A stretch of DNA of 64,000 nt from the NCBI GenBank assembly GCA_028752905.1, contig JAQNBH010000002.1:27201932-27265931 (forward strand), given 5' to 3'. The stretch is from Cladorhizidae sp. MBARI D1340-BT2. Lineage: Eukaryota > Porifera > Demospongiae > Poecilosclerida > Cladorhizidae. How positions within the stretch are numbered: the stretch's first letter is position 1; every line of letters starts with the position of its first letter. The notes under the pieces are model-generated. The model was not told the DNA's origin. It was given only the letters and a program-made list of their open reading frames with translations, and searched no databases. Both the position numbers and the translations under genes were made by a program. Below are positions 11,970-24,500 of the stretch, one piece after another.

Positions 11970-12475
11970 TAGAGAACACATAATGAAACCTATCATTCGA
12001 ATCATATCAAGTCCATTACAGTAAAGTATGCAGAATATTATGGATGTTTGATATCAACAGAGAGCACAGAGAGAGACCTATCTTAATAGCTATATATCAA
12101 GTTTATTCAGTGAAGTGTGGAGAATCTATTTAGCATCAAGAGAGAGCAGAGAGAAACCTATCTTGTGATTCTATCAAGTCCATTACTGTGAAGTATGCGG
12201 AATATACGGATGTTTGGTATCAAGAGAGAGAACAGAGAGAGGCCTACCTTTAGAGCTATATATCAAGTCTATTCAGTGAAGTGTGGAGAATCTATGAAGC
12301 TAACATATTTAGCTCAAGATAGAGAACACTGAGAGATACCTATCTTGCAAGTCCATTACAGTGAAGTGTGCAGAATATATGGATGTTTGGTATCAAGAGA
12401 GAGCACTTGGAGAGTCCTATCTTAATAGCTGTATAACAACTCTATTCAGTGAAGTGTGGATAATCTACGAAGCTA
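11970..12475. repeat. S spacer block, complete (506 bp, type a)
   Basis: Type-a variants are present. A private G-to-C change near 12440 gives ACAACTCTATTC instead of ACAAGTCTATTC at the start of B3. It opens the second full higher-order unit. Confidence 0.95.
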
Positions 12476-14491
12476 ACATGTTTAGCATCAAGTAAGAGTA
12501 CAATTCATAACTGCCCTAATTAACAAGACCAAAGTCCCAGATTTTGTCAACTGATAGAGAAGGCCCTTATCTGCAACATGTGAACAGATTATCAATAAAT
12601 GTAGTGGTTTTTCACTGGCAGGCCACCGCTTTGGCAACTGGACAAACGCCAGGAAAAATCCCAAACCTTAACACTTCAAATTACCATAACTTGCTAATAC
12701 TTAGAGTACTCAAAATTTTGGCACCTACAAAAGACAGATAATTAGAAGGGCTATCCGGTGATATAAAAATTATCTTTTTTGGGTAAAGTGTAGGAAAGTT
12801 ATGAGCTTCACGGCAAAAAAACAAGATTTTCGGGGGGAAAATGAGAAACATATAGACCAAATTAGGGCAAATATCAAGAACATGTTTAGCATCAAGTAAG
12901 AGTACAATTCATAACTGCCCTAATTAACAAGACCAAAGTCCCAGATTTTGTCAACTGATAGAGAAGGCCCTTATCTGCAACATGTGAACAGATTATCAAT
13001 AAATGTAGTGGTTTTTCACTGGCAGGCCACCGCTTTGGCAACTGGAAAACGCCAGGAAAAATCACAAACCTTACCACTTCAAATCATCATAACTTCCTAA
13101 TACTTAGAGTACTCAAAATTTTGGCACGTACAAAAGACAGATAATTAGAAGGGCCATCCGGAGATATAAAAATTATCTTTTTGGGGTAAAGTGTAGAATA
13201 GTTATGAGCTTCACGGCAAAAAAACAAGATTTTCGGGGGGGAAATGAGAAACATGTAGACCAAATTAGGGCAAATATCAAGAACATGTTTAGCATCAAGT
13301 AAGAGTACAATTCATAACTGCCCTAATTAACAAGACCAAAGTCCCAGATTTTGTCAACTGATAGAGAAGGCCCTTATCTGCAACATGTGAACAGATTATC
13401 AATAAATGTAGTGGTTTTTCACTGGCAGGCCACCGCTTTGGCAACTGGAAAACGCCAGGAAAAATCCCAAACCTTAACACTTCAAATCACCATAACTTGC
13501 TAATACTTAGAGTACTCAAAACTTTGGCACGTACAAAAGACAGATAATTAGAAGGGCTATCCGGTGATATAAAAATTATCTTTTTTGGGTAAAGTGTAGA
13601 AAAGTTATGAGCTTCACGGCAAAAAAACAAGATTTTCGGGGGGAAAATGAGAAACATATAGACCAAATTAGGGCAAATATCAAGAACATGTTTAGCATCA
13701 AGTAAGAGTACAATTCATAACTGCCCTAATTAACAAGACCAAAGTCCCAGATTTTGTCAACTGATAGAGAAGGCCCTTATCTGCAACATGTGAACAGATT
13801 ATCAATAAATGTAGTGGTTTTTCACTGGCAGGCCACCGCTTTGGCAACTGGAAAACGCCAGGAAAAATCACAAACCTTACCACTTCAAATCATCATAACT
13901 TCCTAATACTTAGAGTACTCAAAACTTTGGCACATACAAAAGACAGATAATTAGAAGGGCCATTCGGTGATATAAAAATTATCTTTTTGGGGTAAAGTGT
14001 AGAATAGTTATGAGCTTCACGGCAAAAAAACAAGATTTTCGGGGGGGAAATGAGAAACATATAGACCAAATTAGGGCAAATATCAAGAACATGTTTAGCA
14101 TCAAGTAAGAGTACAATTCATAACTGCCCTAATTAACAAGACCAAAGTCCCAGATTTTGTCAACTGATAGAGAAGGCCCTTATCTGCAACATGTGAACAG
14201 ATTATCAATAAATGTAGTGGTTTTTCACTGGCAGGCCACCGCTTTGGCAACTGGAAAACGCCAGGAAAAATCCCAAACCTTACCATTTCAAATCACCATA
14301 ACTTGCTAATACTTAGAGTACTCAAAATGTTGGTACGTACAAAAGACAGATAATTAGAAGAGCTATCCGGTGATATAAAAATTATCTTTTTGGGGTAAAG
14401 TGTAGAAAAGTTATGAGCTTCACGGCAAAAAAACAAGATTTTCGGGGGGAAAATGAGAAACATATAGACCAAATTAGGGCAAATATCAAGA
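12476..14491 (+). repeat. 403-bp satellite, five-monomer cluster (A-B-C-D-E)
   Basis: Monomers start at 12476 (A, 404 bp, extra C), 12880 (B), 13283 (C), 13686 (D) and 14089 (E), in the same order as 4802-6817. Private changes include GCACCTACAAAAG and GTAGGAAAG in A, and TACCATTTC and TTGGTACGTAC in E. Confidence 0.93.
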
Positions 14492-14997
14492 TAGAGAACA
14501 CATAATGAAACCTATCATTCGAATCATATCAAGTCCATTACAGTAAAGTGTGCAGAATATTATGGATGTTTGATATCAACAGAGAGCACAGAGAGAGACC
14601 TATCTTAATAGCTATATATCAAGTTTATTCAGTGAAGTGTGGAGAATCTATTTAGCATCAAGAGAGAGCAGAGAGAAACCTATCTTGTGATTCTATCAAG
14701 TCCATTACTGTGAAGTATGCGGAATATACGGATGTTTGGTATCAAGAGAGAGAACAGAGAGAGGCCTACCTTTAGAGCTATATATCAAGTCTATTCAGTG
14801 AAGTGTGGAGAATCTATGAAGCTAACATGTTTAGCTCAAGATAGAGAACACTGAGAGATACCTATCTTGCAAGTCCATTACAGTGAAGTGTGCAGAATAT
14901 ATGGATGTTTGGTATCAAGAGAGAGCACTTGGAGAGTCCTATCTTAATAGCTGTATAACAAGTCTATTCAGTGAAGTGTGGATAATCTACGAAGCTA
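14492..14997. repeat. S spacer block, last copy in the window (506 bp, type b)
   Basis: This is a complete S block with type-b variants. No further S sequence occurs in the remaining 49 kb, so it marks the boundary between the composite zone and the uninterrupted 403-bp array. Confidence 0.95.
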
Positions 14998-15400
14998 ACA
15001 TGTTTAGCATCAAGTAAGAGTACAATTCATAACTGCCCTAATTAACAAGACCAAAGTCCCAGATTTTGTCAACTGATAGAGAAGGCCCTTATCTGCAACA
15101 TGTGAACAGATTATCAATAAATGTAGTGGTTTTTCACTGGCAGGCCACCGCTTTGGCAACTGGAAAACGCCAGGAAAAATCCCAAACCTTACCACTTCAA
15201 ATCACCATAACTTGCTAATACTTAGAGTACTCAAAATTTTGGCACGTACAAAAGACAGATAATTAGAAGAGTTATCCGGTGATATAAAAATTATCTTTTT
15301 TGGGTAAAGTGTAGAAAAGTTATGAGCTTCACGGCAAAAAAACAAGATTTTCGGGGGGAAAATGAGAAACATATAGACCAAATTAGGGCAAATATCAAGA

Positions 15401-18222
15401 ACATGTTTAGCATCAAGTAAGAGTACAATTCATAACTGCCCTAATTAACAAGACCAAAGTCCCAGATTTTGTCAACTGATAGAGAAGGCCCTTATCTGCA
15501 ACATGTGAACAGATTATCAATAAATGTAGTGGTTTTTCACTGGCAGGCCACCGCTTTGGCAACTGGAAAACGCCAGGAAAAATCCCAAACCTTACCACTT
15601 CAAATCACCATAACTTGCTAATACTTAGAGTACTCAAAATTTTGGCACGTACAAAAGACAGATAATTAGAAGAGCTATCCGGTGATATAAAAATTATCTT
15701 TTTTGGGTAAAGTGTAGAAAAGTTATGAGCTTCACGGCAAAAAAACAAGATTTTCGGGGGGAAAATGAGAAACATATAGACCAAATTAGGGCAAATATCA
15801 AGAACATGTTTAGCATCAAGTAAGAGTACAATTCATAACTGCCCTAATTAACAAGACCAAAGTCCCAGATTTTGTCAACTGATAGAGAAGGCCCTTATCT
15901 GCAACATGTGAACAGATTATCAATAAATGTAGTGGTTTTTCACTGGCAGGCCACCGCTTTGGCAACTGGAAAACGCCAGGAAAAATCCCAAACCTTACCA
16001 CTTCAAATCATCATAACTTCCTAATACTTAGAGTACTCAACATTTTGGCACGTACAAAAGACAGTTAATTAGAAGGGCTATCCGGTGATATAAAAATTAT
16101 CTTTTTTGGGTAAAGTGTAGAAATGTTATGAGCTTCACGGCAAAAAAACAAGATTTTCGGGGGGAAAATGAGAAACATATAGACCCAATTAGGGCAAATA
16201 TCAAGAACATGTTTAGCATCAAGTAAGAGTACAATTCATAACTGCCCTAATTAACAAGACCAAAGTCCCAGATTTTGTCAACTGATAGAGAAGGCCCTTA
16301 TCTGCAACATGTGAACAGATTATCAATAAATGTAGTGGTTTTTCACTGGCAGGCCACCGCTTTGGCAACTGGAAAACGCCAGGAAAAATCCCAAACCTTA
16401 CCACTTCAAATCACCATAACTTGCTAATACTTAGAGTACTCAAAATTTTGGCACGTACAAAAGACAGATAATTAGAAGAGCTATCCGGTGATATAAAAAT
16501 TATCTTTTTTGGGTAAAGTGTAGAAATGTTATGAGCTTCACGGCAAAAAAAACAAGATTTTCGGGGGGAAAATGAGAAACATATAGACCAAATTAGGGCA
16601 AATATCAAGAACATGTTTAGCATCAAGTAAGAGTACAATTCATAACTGCCCTAATTAACAAGACCAAAGTCCCAGATTTTGTCAACTGATAGAGAAGGCC
16701 CTTATCTGCAACATGTGAACAGATTATCAATAAATGTAGTGGTTTTTCACTGGCAGGCCACCGCTTTGGCAACTGGAAAACGCCAGGAAAAATCCCAAAC
16801 CTTACCACTTCAAATCACCATAACTTGCTAATACTTAGAGTACTCAAAATTTTGGCACGTACAAAAGACAGATAATTAGAAGAGCTATCCGGTGATATAA
16901 AAATTATCTTTTTTGGGTAAAGTGTAGAAAAGTTATGAGCTTCACGGCAAAAAAACAAGATTTTCGGGGGGAAAATGAGAAACATATAGACCAAATTAGG
17001 GCAAATATCAAGAACATGTTTAGCATCAAGTAAGAGTACAATTCATAACTGCCCTAATTAACAAGACCAAAGTCCCAGATTTTGTCAACTGATAGAGAAG
17101 GCCCTTATCTGCAACATGTGAACAGATTATCAATAAATGTAGTGGTTTTTCACTGGCAGGCCACCGCTTTGGCAACTGGAAAACGCCAGGAAAAATCCCA
17201 AACCTTACCACTTCAAATCATCATAACTTCCTAATACTTAGAGTACTCAACATTTTGGCACGTACAAAAGACAGTTAATTAGAAGGGCTATCCGGTGATA
17301 TAAAAATTATCTTTTTTGGGTAAAGTGTAGAAATGTTATGAGCTTCACGGCAAAAAAACAAGATTTTCGGGGGGAAAATGAGAAACATATAGACCCAATT
17401 AGGGCAAATATCAAGAACATGTTTAGCATCAAGTAAGAGTACAATTCATAACTGCCCTAATTAACAAGACCAAAGTCCCAGATTTTGTCAACTGATAGAG
17501 AAGGCCCTTATCTGCAACATGTGAACAGATTATCAATAAATGTAGTGGTTTTTCACTGGCAGGCCACCGCTTTGGCAACTGGAAAACGCCAGGAAAAATC
17601 CCAAACCTTACCACTTCAAATCACCATAACTTGCTAATACTTAGAGTACTCAAAATTTTGGCACGTACAAAAGACAGATAATTAGAAGAGCTATCCGGTG
17701 ATATAAAAATTATCTTTTTGGGGTAAAGTGTAGAAAAGTTATGAGCTTCACGGCAAAAAAACAAGATTTTCGGGGGGAAAATGAGAAACATATAGACCAA
17801 ATTAGGGCAAATATCAAGAACATGTTTAGCATCAAGTAAGAGTACAATTCATAACTGCCCTAATTAACAAGACCAAAGTCCCAGATTTTGTCAACTGATA
17901 GAGAAGGCCCTTATCTGCAACATGTGAACAGATTATCAATAAATGTAGTGGTTTTTCACTGGCAGGCCACCGCTTTGGCAACTGGAAAACGCCAGGAAAA
18001 ATCCCAAACCTTACCACTTCAAATCACCATAACTTCCTAATACTTAGAGTACTCAACATTTTGGCACGTACAAAAGACAGATAATTAGAAGAGCTATCCG
18101 GTGATATAAAAATTATCTTTTTGGGGTAAAGTGTAGAAAAGTTATGAGCTTCACGGCAAAAAAACAAGATTTTCGGGGGGAAAATGAGAAACATATAGAC
18201 CAAATTAGGGCAAATATCAAGA
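15401..18222 (+). repeat. Local three-monomer periodicity (about 1,210 bp)
   Basis: Monomers at 15804 and 17014 share a set of variants (ATCATCATAACTTCC, CAACATTTTGG, GACAGTTAATT, AAATGTTATG, ACCCAATT) and are exactly 1,210 bp apart; their neighbours also match pairwise. One intervening monomer has eight instead of seven A after CACGGC. A monomer with several of these markers returns at 22656. Confidence 0.75.
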
Positions 18223-18245
18223 ACATGTTTAGCATCAAGTAAGAG

Positions 18246-18386
18246 TACAATTCATAACTGCCCTAATTAACAAGACCAAAGTCCCAGATTTTGTCAACTG
18301 ATAGAGAAGGCCCTTATCTGCAACATGTGAACAGATTATCAATAAATGTAGTGGTTTTTCACTGGCAGGCCACCGCTTTGGCAACT
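18246..18386. other. Near-invariant block of the monomer (positions 24-164)
   Basis: Across all copies this 141-bp stretch shows only sporadic private changes (examples near 7801, 21952, 24410, 39722 and 43294) and a few one-base deletions. Positions 165-383 hold about 27 sites where alternative bases recur in many copies. The block includes AACATGTGAAC, a short inverted repeat (AGTG/CACT around a T-rich loop), GCCA/TGGC around CCGCTT, and a direct repeat of the TTG-CAACTG type. A protein-binding role by analogy with conserved boxes of other satellites is possible but is inference. Confidence 0.7.
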
Positions 18387-18571
18387 GGAAAACGCCAGGA
18401 AAAATCCCAAACCTTACCACTTCAAATCACCATAACTTGCTAATACTTAGAGTACTCAAAATTTTGGCACGTACAAAAGACAGATAATTAGAAGAGCTAT
18501 CCGGTGATATAAAAATTATCTTTTTTGGGTAAAGTGTAGAAAAGTTATGAGCTTCACGGCAAAAAAACAAG

Positions 18572-18588
18572 ATTTTCGGGGGGAAAAT
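18572..18588. other. Perfect 6-bp inverted repeat around a G-run (monomer 350-366)
   Basis: ATTTTC and GAAAAT can pair perfectly around five G. This occurs in most monomers. In a large minority an A-to-G change at position 362 (TTTCGGGGGGGAAATG) shortens the pairing. No function can be assigned; a U-rich 3' tail as in a bacterial terminator is absent. Confidence 0.55.
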
Positions 18589-21500
18589 GAGAAACATATA
18601 GACCAAATTAGGGCAAATATCAAGAACATGTTTAGCATCAAGTAAGAGTACAATTCATAACTGCCCTAATTAACAAGACCAAAGTCCCAGATTTTGTCAA
18701 CTGATAGAGAAGGCCCTTATCTGCAACATGTGAACAGATTATCAATAAATGTAGTGGTTTTTCACTGGCAGGCCACCGCTTTGGCAACTGGAAAACGCCA
18801 GGAAAAATCCCAAACCTTACCACTTCAAATCACCATAACTTGCTAATACTTAGAGTACTCAAAATTTTGGCACGTACAAAAGACAGATAATTAGAAGAGC
18901 TATCCGGTGATATAAAAATTATCTTTTTGGGGTAAAGTGTAGAAAAGTTATGAGCTTCACGGCAAAAAAACAAGATTTTCGGGGGGAAAATGAGAAACAT
19001 ATAGACCAAATTAGGGCAAATATCAAGAACATGTTTAGCATCAAGTAAGAGTACAATTCATAACTGCCCTAATTAACAAGACCAAAGTCCCAGATTTTGT
19101 CAACTGATAGAGAAGGCCCTTATCTGCAACATGTGAACAGATTATCAATAAATGTAGTGGTTTTTCACTGGCAGGCCACCGCTTTGGCAACTGGAAAACG
19201 CCAGGAAAAATCCCAAACCTTACCACTTCAAATCACTATAACTTCCTAATACTTAGAGTACTCAACATTTTGGCACGTACAAAAGACAGATAATTAGAAG
19301 AGCTATCCGGTGATATAAAAATTATCTTTTTGGGGTAAAGTGTAGAAAAGTTATGAGCTTCACGGCAAAAAAACAAGATTTTCGGGGGGAAAATGAGAAA
19401 CATATAGACCAAATTAGGGCAAATATCAAGAACATGTTTAGCATCAAGTAAGAGTACAATTCATAACTGCCCTAATTAACAAGACCAAAGTCCCAGATTT
19501 TGTCAACTGATAGAGAAGGCCCTTATCTGCAACATGTGAACAGATTATCAATAAATGTAGTGGTTTTTCACTGGCAGGCCACCGCTTTGGCAACTGGAAA
19601 ACGCCAGGAAAAATCCCAAACCTTACCACTTCAAATCACCATAACTTGCTAATACTTAGAGTACTCAAAATTTTGGCACGTACAAAAGACAGATAATTAG
19701 AAGAGCTATCCGGTGATATAAAAATTATCTTTTTTGGGTAAAGTGTAGAAAAGTTATGAGCTTCACGGCAAAAAAACAAGATTTTCGGGGGGAAAATGAG
19801 AAACATATAGACCAAATTAGGGCAAATATCAAGAACATGTTTAGCATCAAGTAAGAGTACAATTCATAACTGCCCTAATTAACAAGACCAAAGTCCCAGA
19901 TTTTGTCAACTGATAGAGAAGGCCCTTATCTGCAACATGTGAACAGATTATCAATAAATGTAGTGGTTTTTCACTGGCAGGCCACCGCTTTGGCAACTGG
20001 AAAACGCCAGGAAAAATCCCAAACCTTACCACTTCAAATCACCATAACTTGCTAATACTTAGAGTACTCAAAATTTTGGCACGTACAAAAGACAGATAAT
20101 TAGAAGAGCTATCCGGTGATATAAAAATTATCTTTTTTGGGTAAAGTGTAGAAAAGTTATGAGCTTCACGGCAAAAAAACAAGATTTTCGGGGGGAAAAT
20201 GAGAAACATATAGACCAAATTAGGGCAAATATCAAGAACATGTTTAGCATCAAGTAAGAGTACAATTCATAACTGCCCTAATTAACAAGACCAAAGTCCC
20301 AGATTTTGTCAACTGATAGAGAAGGCCCTTATCTGCAACATGTGAACAGATTATCAATAAATGTAGTGGTTTTTCACTGGCAGGCCACCGCTTTGGCAAC
20401 TGGAAAACGCCAGGAAAAATCCCAAACCTTACCACTTCAAATCACCATAACTTGCTAATACTTAGAGTACTCAAAATTTTGGCACGTACAAAAGACAGAT
20501 AATTAGAAGAGCTATCCGGTGATATAAAAATTATCTTTTTGGGGTAAAGTGTAGAAAAGTTATGAGCTTCACGGCAAAAAAACAAGATTTTCGGGGGGAA
20601 AATGAGAAACATATAGACCAAATTAGGGCAAATATCAAGAACATGTTTAGCATCAAGTAAGAGTACAATTCATAACTGCCCTAATTAACAAGACCAAAGT
20701 CCCAGATTTTGTCAACTGATAGAGAAGGCCCTTATCTGCAACATGTGAACAGATTATCAATAAATGTAGTGGTTTTTCACTGGCAGGCCACCGCTTTGGC
20801 AACTGGAAAACGCCAGGAAAAATCCCAAACCTTACCACTTCAAATCACTATAACTTCCTAATACTTAGAGTACTCAACATTTTGGCACGTACAAAAGACA
20901 GATAATTAGAAGAGCTATCCGGTGATATAAAAATTATCTTTTTGGGGTAAAGTGTAGAAAAGTTATGAGCTTCACGGCAAAAAAACAAGATTTTCGGGGG
21001 GAAAATGAGAAACATATAGACCAAATTAGGGCAAATATCAAGAACATGTTTAGCATCAAGTAAGAGTACAATTCATAACTGCCCTAATTAACAAGACCAA
21101 AGTCCCAGATTTTGTCAACTGATAGAGAAGGCCCTTATCTGCAACATGTGAACAGATTATCAATAAATGTAGTGGTTTTTCACTGGCAGGCCACCGCTTT
21201 GGCAACTGGAAAACGCCAGGAAAAATCCCAAACCTTACCACTTCAAATCACCATAACTTGCTAATACTTAGAGTACTCAAAATTTTGGCACGTACAAAAG
21301 ACAGATAATTAGAAGAGCTATCCGGTGATATAAAAATTATCTTTTTTGGGTAAAGTGTAGAAAAGTTATGAGCTTCACGGCAAAAAAACAAGATTTTCGG
21401 GGGGAAAATGAGAAACATATAGACCAAATTAGGGCAAATATCAAGAACATGTTTAGCATCAAGTAAGAGTACAATTCATAACTGCCCTAATTAACAAGAC

Positions 21501-24500
21501 CAAAGTCCCAGATTTTGTCAACTGATAGAGAAGGCCCTTATCTGCAACATGTGAACAGATTATCAATAAATGTAGTGGTTTTTCACTGGCAGGCCACCGC
21601 TTTGGCAACTGGAAAACGCCAGGAAAAATCCCAAACCTTACCACTTCAAATCACCATAACTTGCTAATACTTAGAGTACTCAAAATTTTGGCACGTACAA
21701 AAGACAGATAATTAGAAGAGCTATCCGGTGATATAAAAATTTTCTTTTTTGGGTAAAGTGTAGAAATGTTATGAGCTTCACGGCAAAAAAACAAGATTTT
21801 CGGGGGGAAAATGAGAAACATATAGACCAAATTAGGGCAAATATCAAGAACATGTTTAGCATCAAGTAAGAGTACAATTCATAACTGCCCTAATTAACAA
21901 GACCAAAGTCCCAGATTTTGTCAACTGATAGAGAAGGCCCTTATCTGCAACAGGTGAACAGATTATCAATAAATGTAGTGGTTTTTCACTGGCAGGCCAC
22001 CGCTTTGGCAACTGGAAAACGCCAGGAAAAATCCCAAACCTTACCACTTCAAATCACCATAACTTGCTAATACTTAGAGTACTCAAAATTTTGGCACGTA
22101 CAAAAGACAGATAATTAGAAGAGCTATCCGGTGATATAAAAATTATCTTTTTTGGGTAAAGTGTAGAAAAGTTATGAGCTTCACGGCAAAAAAACAAGAT
22201 TTTCGGGGGGAAAATGAGAAACATATAGACCAAATTAGGGCAAATATCAAGAACATGTTTAGCATCAAGTAAGAGTACAATTCATAACTGCCCTAATTAA
22301 CAAGACCAAAGTCCCAGATTTTGTCAACTGATAGAGAAGGCCCTTATCTGCAACATGTGAACAGATTATCAATAAATGTAGTGGTTTTTCACTGGCAGGC
22401 CACCGCTTTGGCAACTGGAAAACGCCAGGAAAAATCCCAAACCTTACCACTTCAAATCACCATAACTTGCTAATACTTAGAGTACTCAACATTTTGGCAC
22501 GTACAAAAGACAGATAATTAGAAGAGCTATCCGGTGATATAAAAATTATCTTTTTGGGGTAAAGTGTAGAAAAGTTATGAGCTTCACGGCAAAAAAACAA
22601 GATTTTCGGGGGGAAAATGAGAAACATATAGACCAAATTAGGGCAAATATCAAGAACATGTTTAGCATCAAGTAAGAGTACAATTCATAACTGCCCTAAT
22701 TAACAAGACCAAAGTCCCAGATTTTGTCAACTGATAGAGAAGGCCCTTATCTGCAACATGTGAACAGATTATCAATAAATGTAGTGGTTTTTCACTGGCA
22801 GGCCACCGCTTTGGCAACTGGAAAACGCCAGGAAAAATCCCAAACCTTACCACTTCAAATCACCATAACTTGCTAATACTTAGAGTACTCAACATTTTGG
22901 CACGTACAAAAGACAGTTAATTAGAAGGGCTATCCGGTGATATAAAAATTATCTTTTTTGGGTAAAGTGTAGAAATGTTATGAGCTTCACGGCAAAAAAA
23001 CAAGATTTTCGGGGGGGAAATGAGAAACATATAGACCAAATTAGGGCAAATATCAAGAACATGTTTAGCATCAAGTAAGAGTACAATTCATAACTGCCCT
23101 AATTAACAAGACCAAAGTCCCAGATTTTGTCAACTGATAGAGAAGGCCCTTATCTGCAACATGTGAACAGATTATCAATAAATGTAGTGGTTTTTCACTG
23201 GCAGGCCACCGCTTTGGCAACTGGAAAACGCCAGGAAAAATCACAAACCTTACCACTTCAAATCACCATAACTTGCTAATACTTAGAGTACTCAAAATTT
23301 TGGCACGTACAAAAGACAGATAATTAGAAGAGCTATCCGGTGATATAAAAATTATCTTTTTTGGGTAAAGTGTAGAAAAGTTATGAGCTTCACGGCAAAA
23401 AAACAAGATTTTCGGGGGGAAAATGAGAAACATATAGACCAAATTAGGGCAAATATCAAGAACATGTTTAGCATCAAGTAAGAGTACAATTCATAACTGC
23501 CCTAATTAACAAGACCAAAGTCCCAGATTTTGTCAACTGATAGAGAAGGCCCTTATCTGCAACAGGTGAACAGATTATCAATAAATGTAGTGGTTTTTCA
23601 CTGGCAGGCCACCGCTTTGGCAACTGGAAAACGCCAGGAAAAATCCCAAACCTTACCACTTCAAATCACCATAACTTGCTAATACTTAGAGTACTCAAAA
23701 TTTTGGCACGTACAAAAGACAGATAATTAGAAGGGCTATCCGGTGATATAAAAATTATCTTTTTTGGGTAAAGTGTAGAAATGTTATGAGCTTCACGGCA
23801 AAAAAACAAGATTTTCGGGGGGAAAATGAGAAACATATAGACCCAATTAGGGCAAATATCAAGAACATGTTTAGCATCAAGTAAGAGTACAATTCATAAC
23901 TGCCCTAATTAACAAGACCAAAGTCCCAGATTTTGTCAACTGATAGAGAAGGCCCTTATCTGCAACATGTGAACAGATTATCAATAAATGTAGTGGTTTT
24001 TCACTGGCAGGCCACCGCTTTGGCAACTGGAAAACGCCAGGAAAAATCCCAAACCTTACCACTTCAAATCACCATAACTTGCTAATACTTAGAGTACTCA
24101 AAATTTTGGCACGTACAAAAGACAGATAATTAGAAGAGCTATCCGGTGATATAAAAACTTATCTTTTTGGGGTAAAGTGTAGAAAAGTTATGAGCTTCAC
24201 GGCAAAAAAACAAGATTTTCGGGGGGAAAATGAGAAACATATAGACCCAATTAGGGCAAATATCAAGAACATGTTTAGCATCAAGTAAGAGTACAATTCA
24301 TAACTGCCCTAATTAACAAGACCAAAGTCCCAGATTTTGTCAACTGATAGAGAAGGCCCTTATCTGCAACATGTGAACAGATTATCAATAAATGTAGTGG
24401 TTTTTCACTAGCAGGCCACCGCTTTGGCAACTGGAAAACGCCAGGAAAAATCCCAAACCTTACCACTTCAAATCACCATAACTTGCTAATACTTAGAGTA

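Larger units (their letters stand above)
11970..14491. repeat. Higher-order repeat S-A-B-C-D-E, second copy (2,522 bp)
   Basis: Same length and monomer order as 4296-6817. The shared extra C in monomer A and the matching diagnostic variants in B to E support descent from one ancestral unit. Confidence 0.88.
18223..18625 (+). repeat. Reference 403-bp monomer (consensus-like copy)
   Basis: This copy matches the majority base at the sites I compared, and is used here to define monomer coordinates (position 1 = A of ACATGTTTAG at 18223). It has 74 C and 74 G (36.7% G+C) and six CpG, about 0.44 of expectation. Positions 18-396 form a core with no similarity I can see to the S block. Positions 397-402 and 12-17 are the hexamer ATCAAG, and between them (403 plus 1-11) lies AACATGTTTAGC, which matches the S-block B subunit. 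I do not recognise the family. Confidence 0.95.
17820..21043 (+). repeat. Local three- and four-monomer periodicity
   Basis: Monomers starting at 17820, 19029 and 20641 share CTTCCTAATAC with CAACATTTTGG and TTTTTGGGGTAAAG. The last two also share CACTATAACTTCC. Their spacing is 1,209 and 1,612 bp (three then four monomers), with near-identical monomers between. Confidence 0.7.

Noticed and set aside
16411..16638. Minus-strand open frames of 61-75 codons in the right half of some monomers
   Set aside because: They begin with TTG and appear or vanish with single-base changes between monomers. The hydrophobic stretch reflects A+T-rich composition.
18577..18583. G-quadruplex
   Set aside because: Only one run of five to seven G per monomer; four nearby runs are needed and the next is about 400 bp away.
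18572..18588. Rho-independent terminator
   Set aside because: The short stem has an A+T-rich arm and a G loop and lacks a following T-run; no transcription unit is present.
18223..18625. CENP-B box or a known plant/animal satellite
   Set aside because: I see no match to the 17-bp CENP-B box and do not recognise the monomer, so no family or host is assigned.
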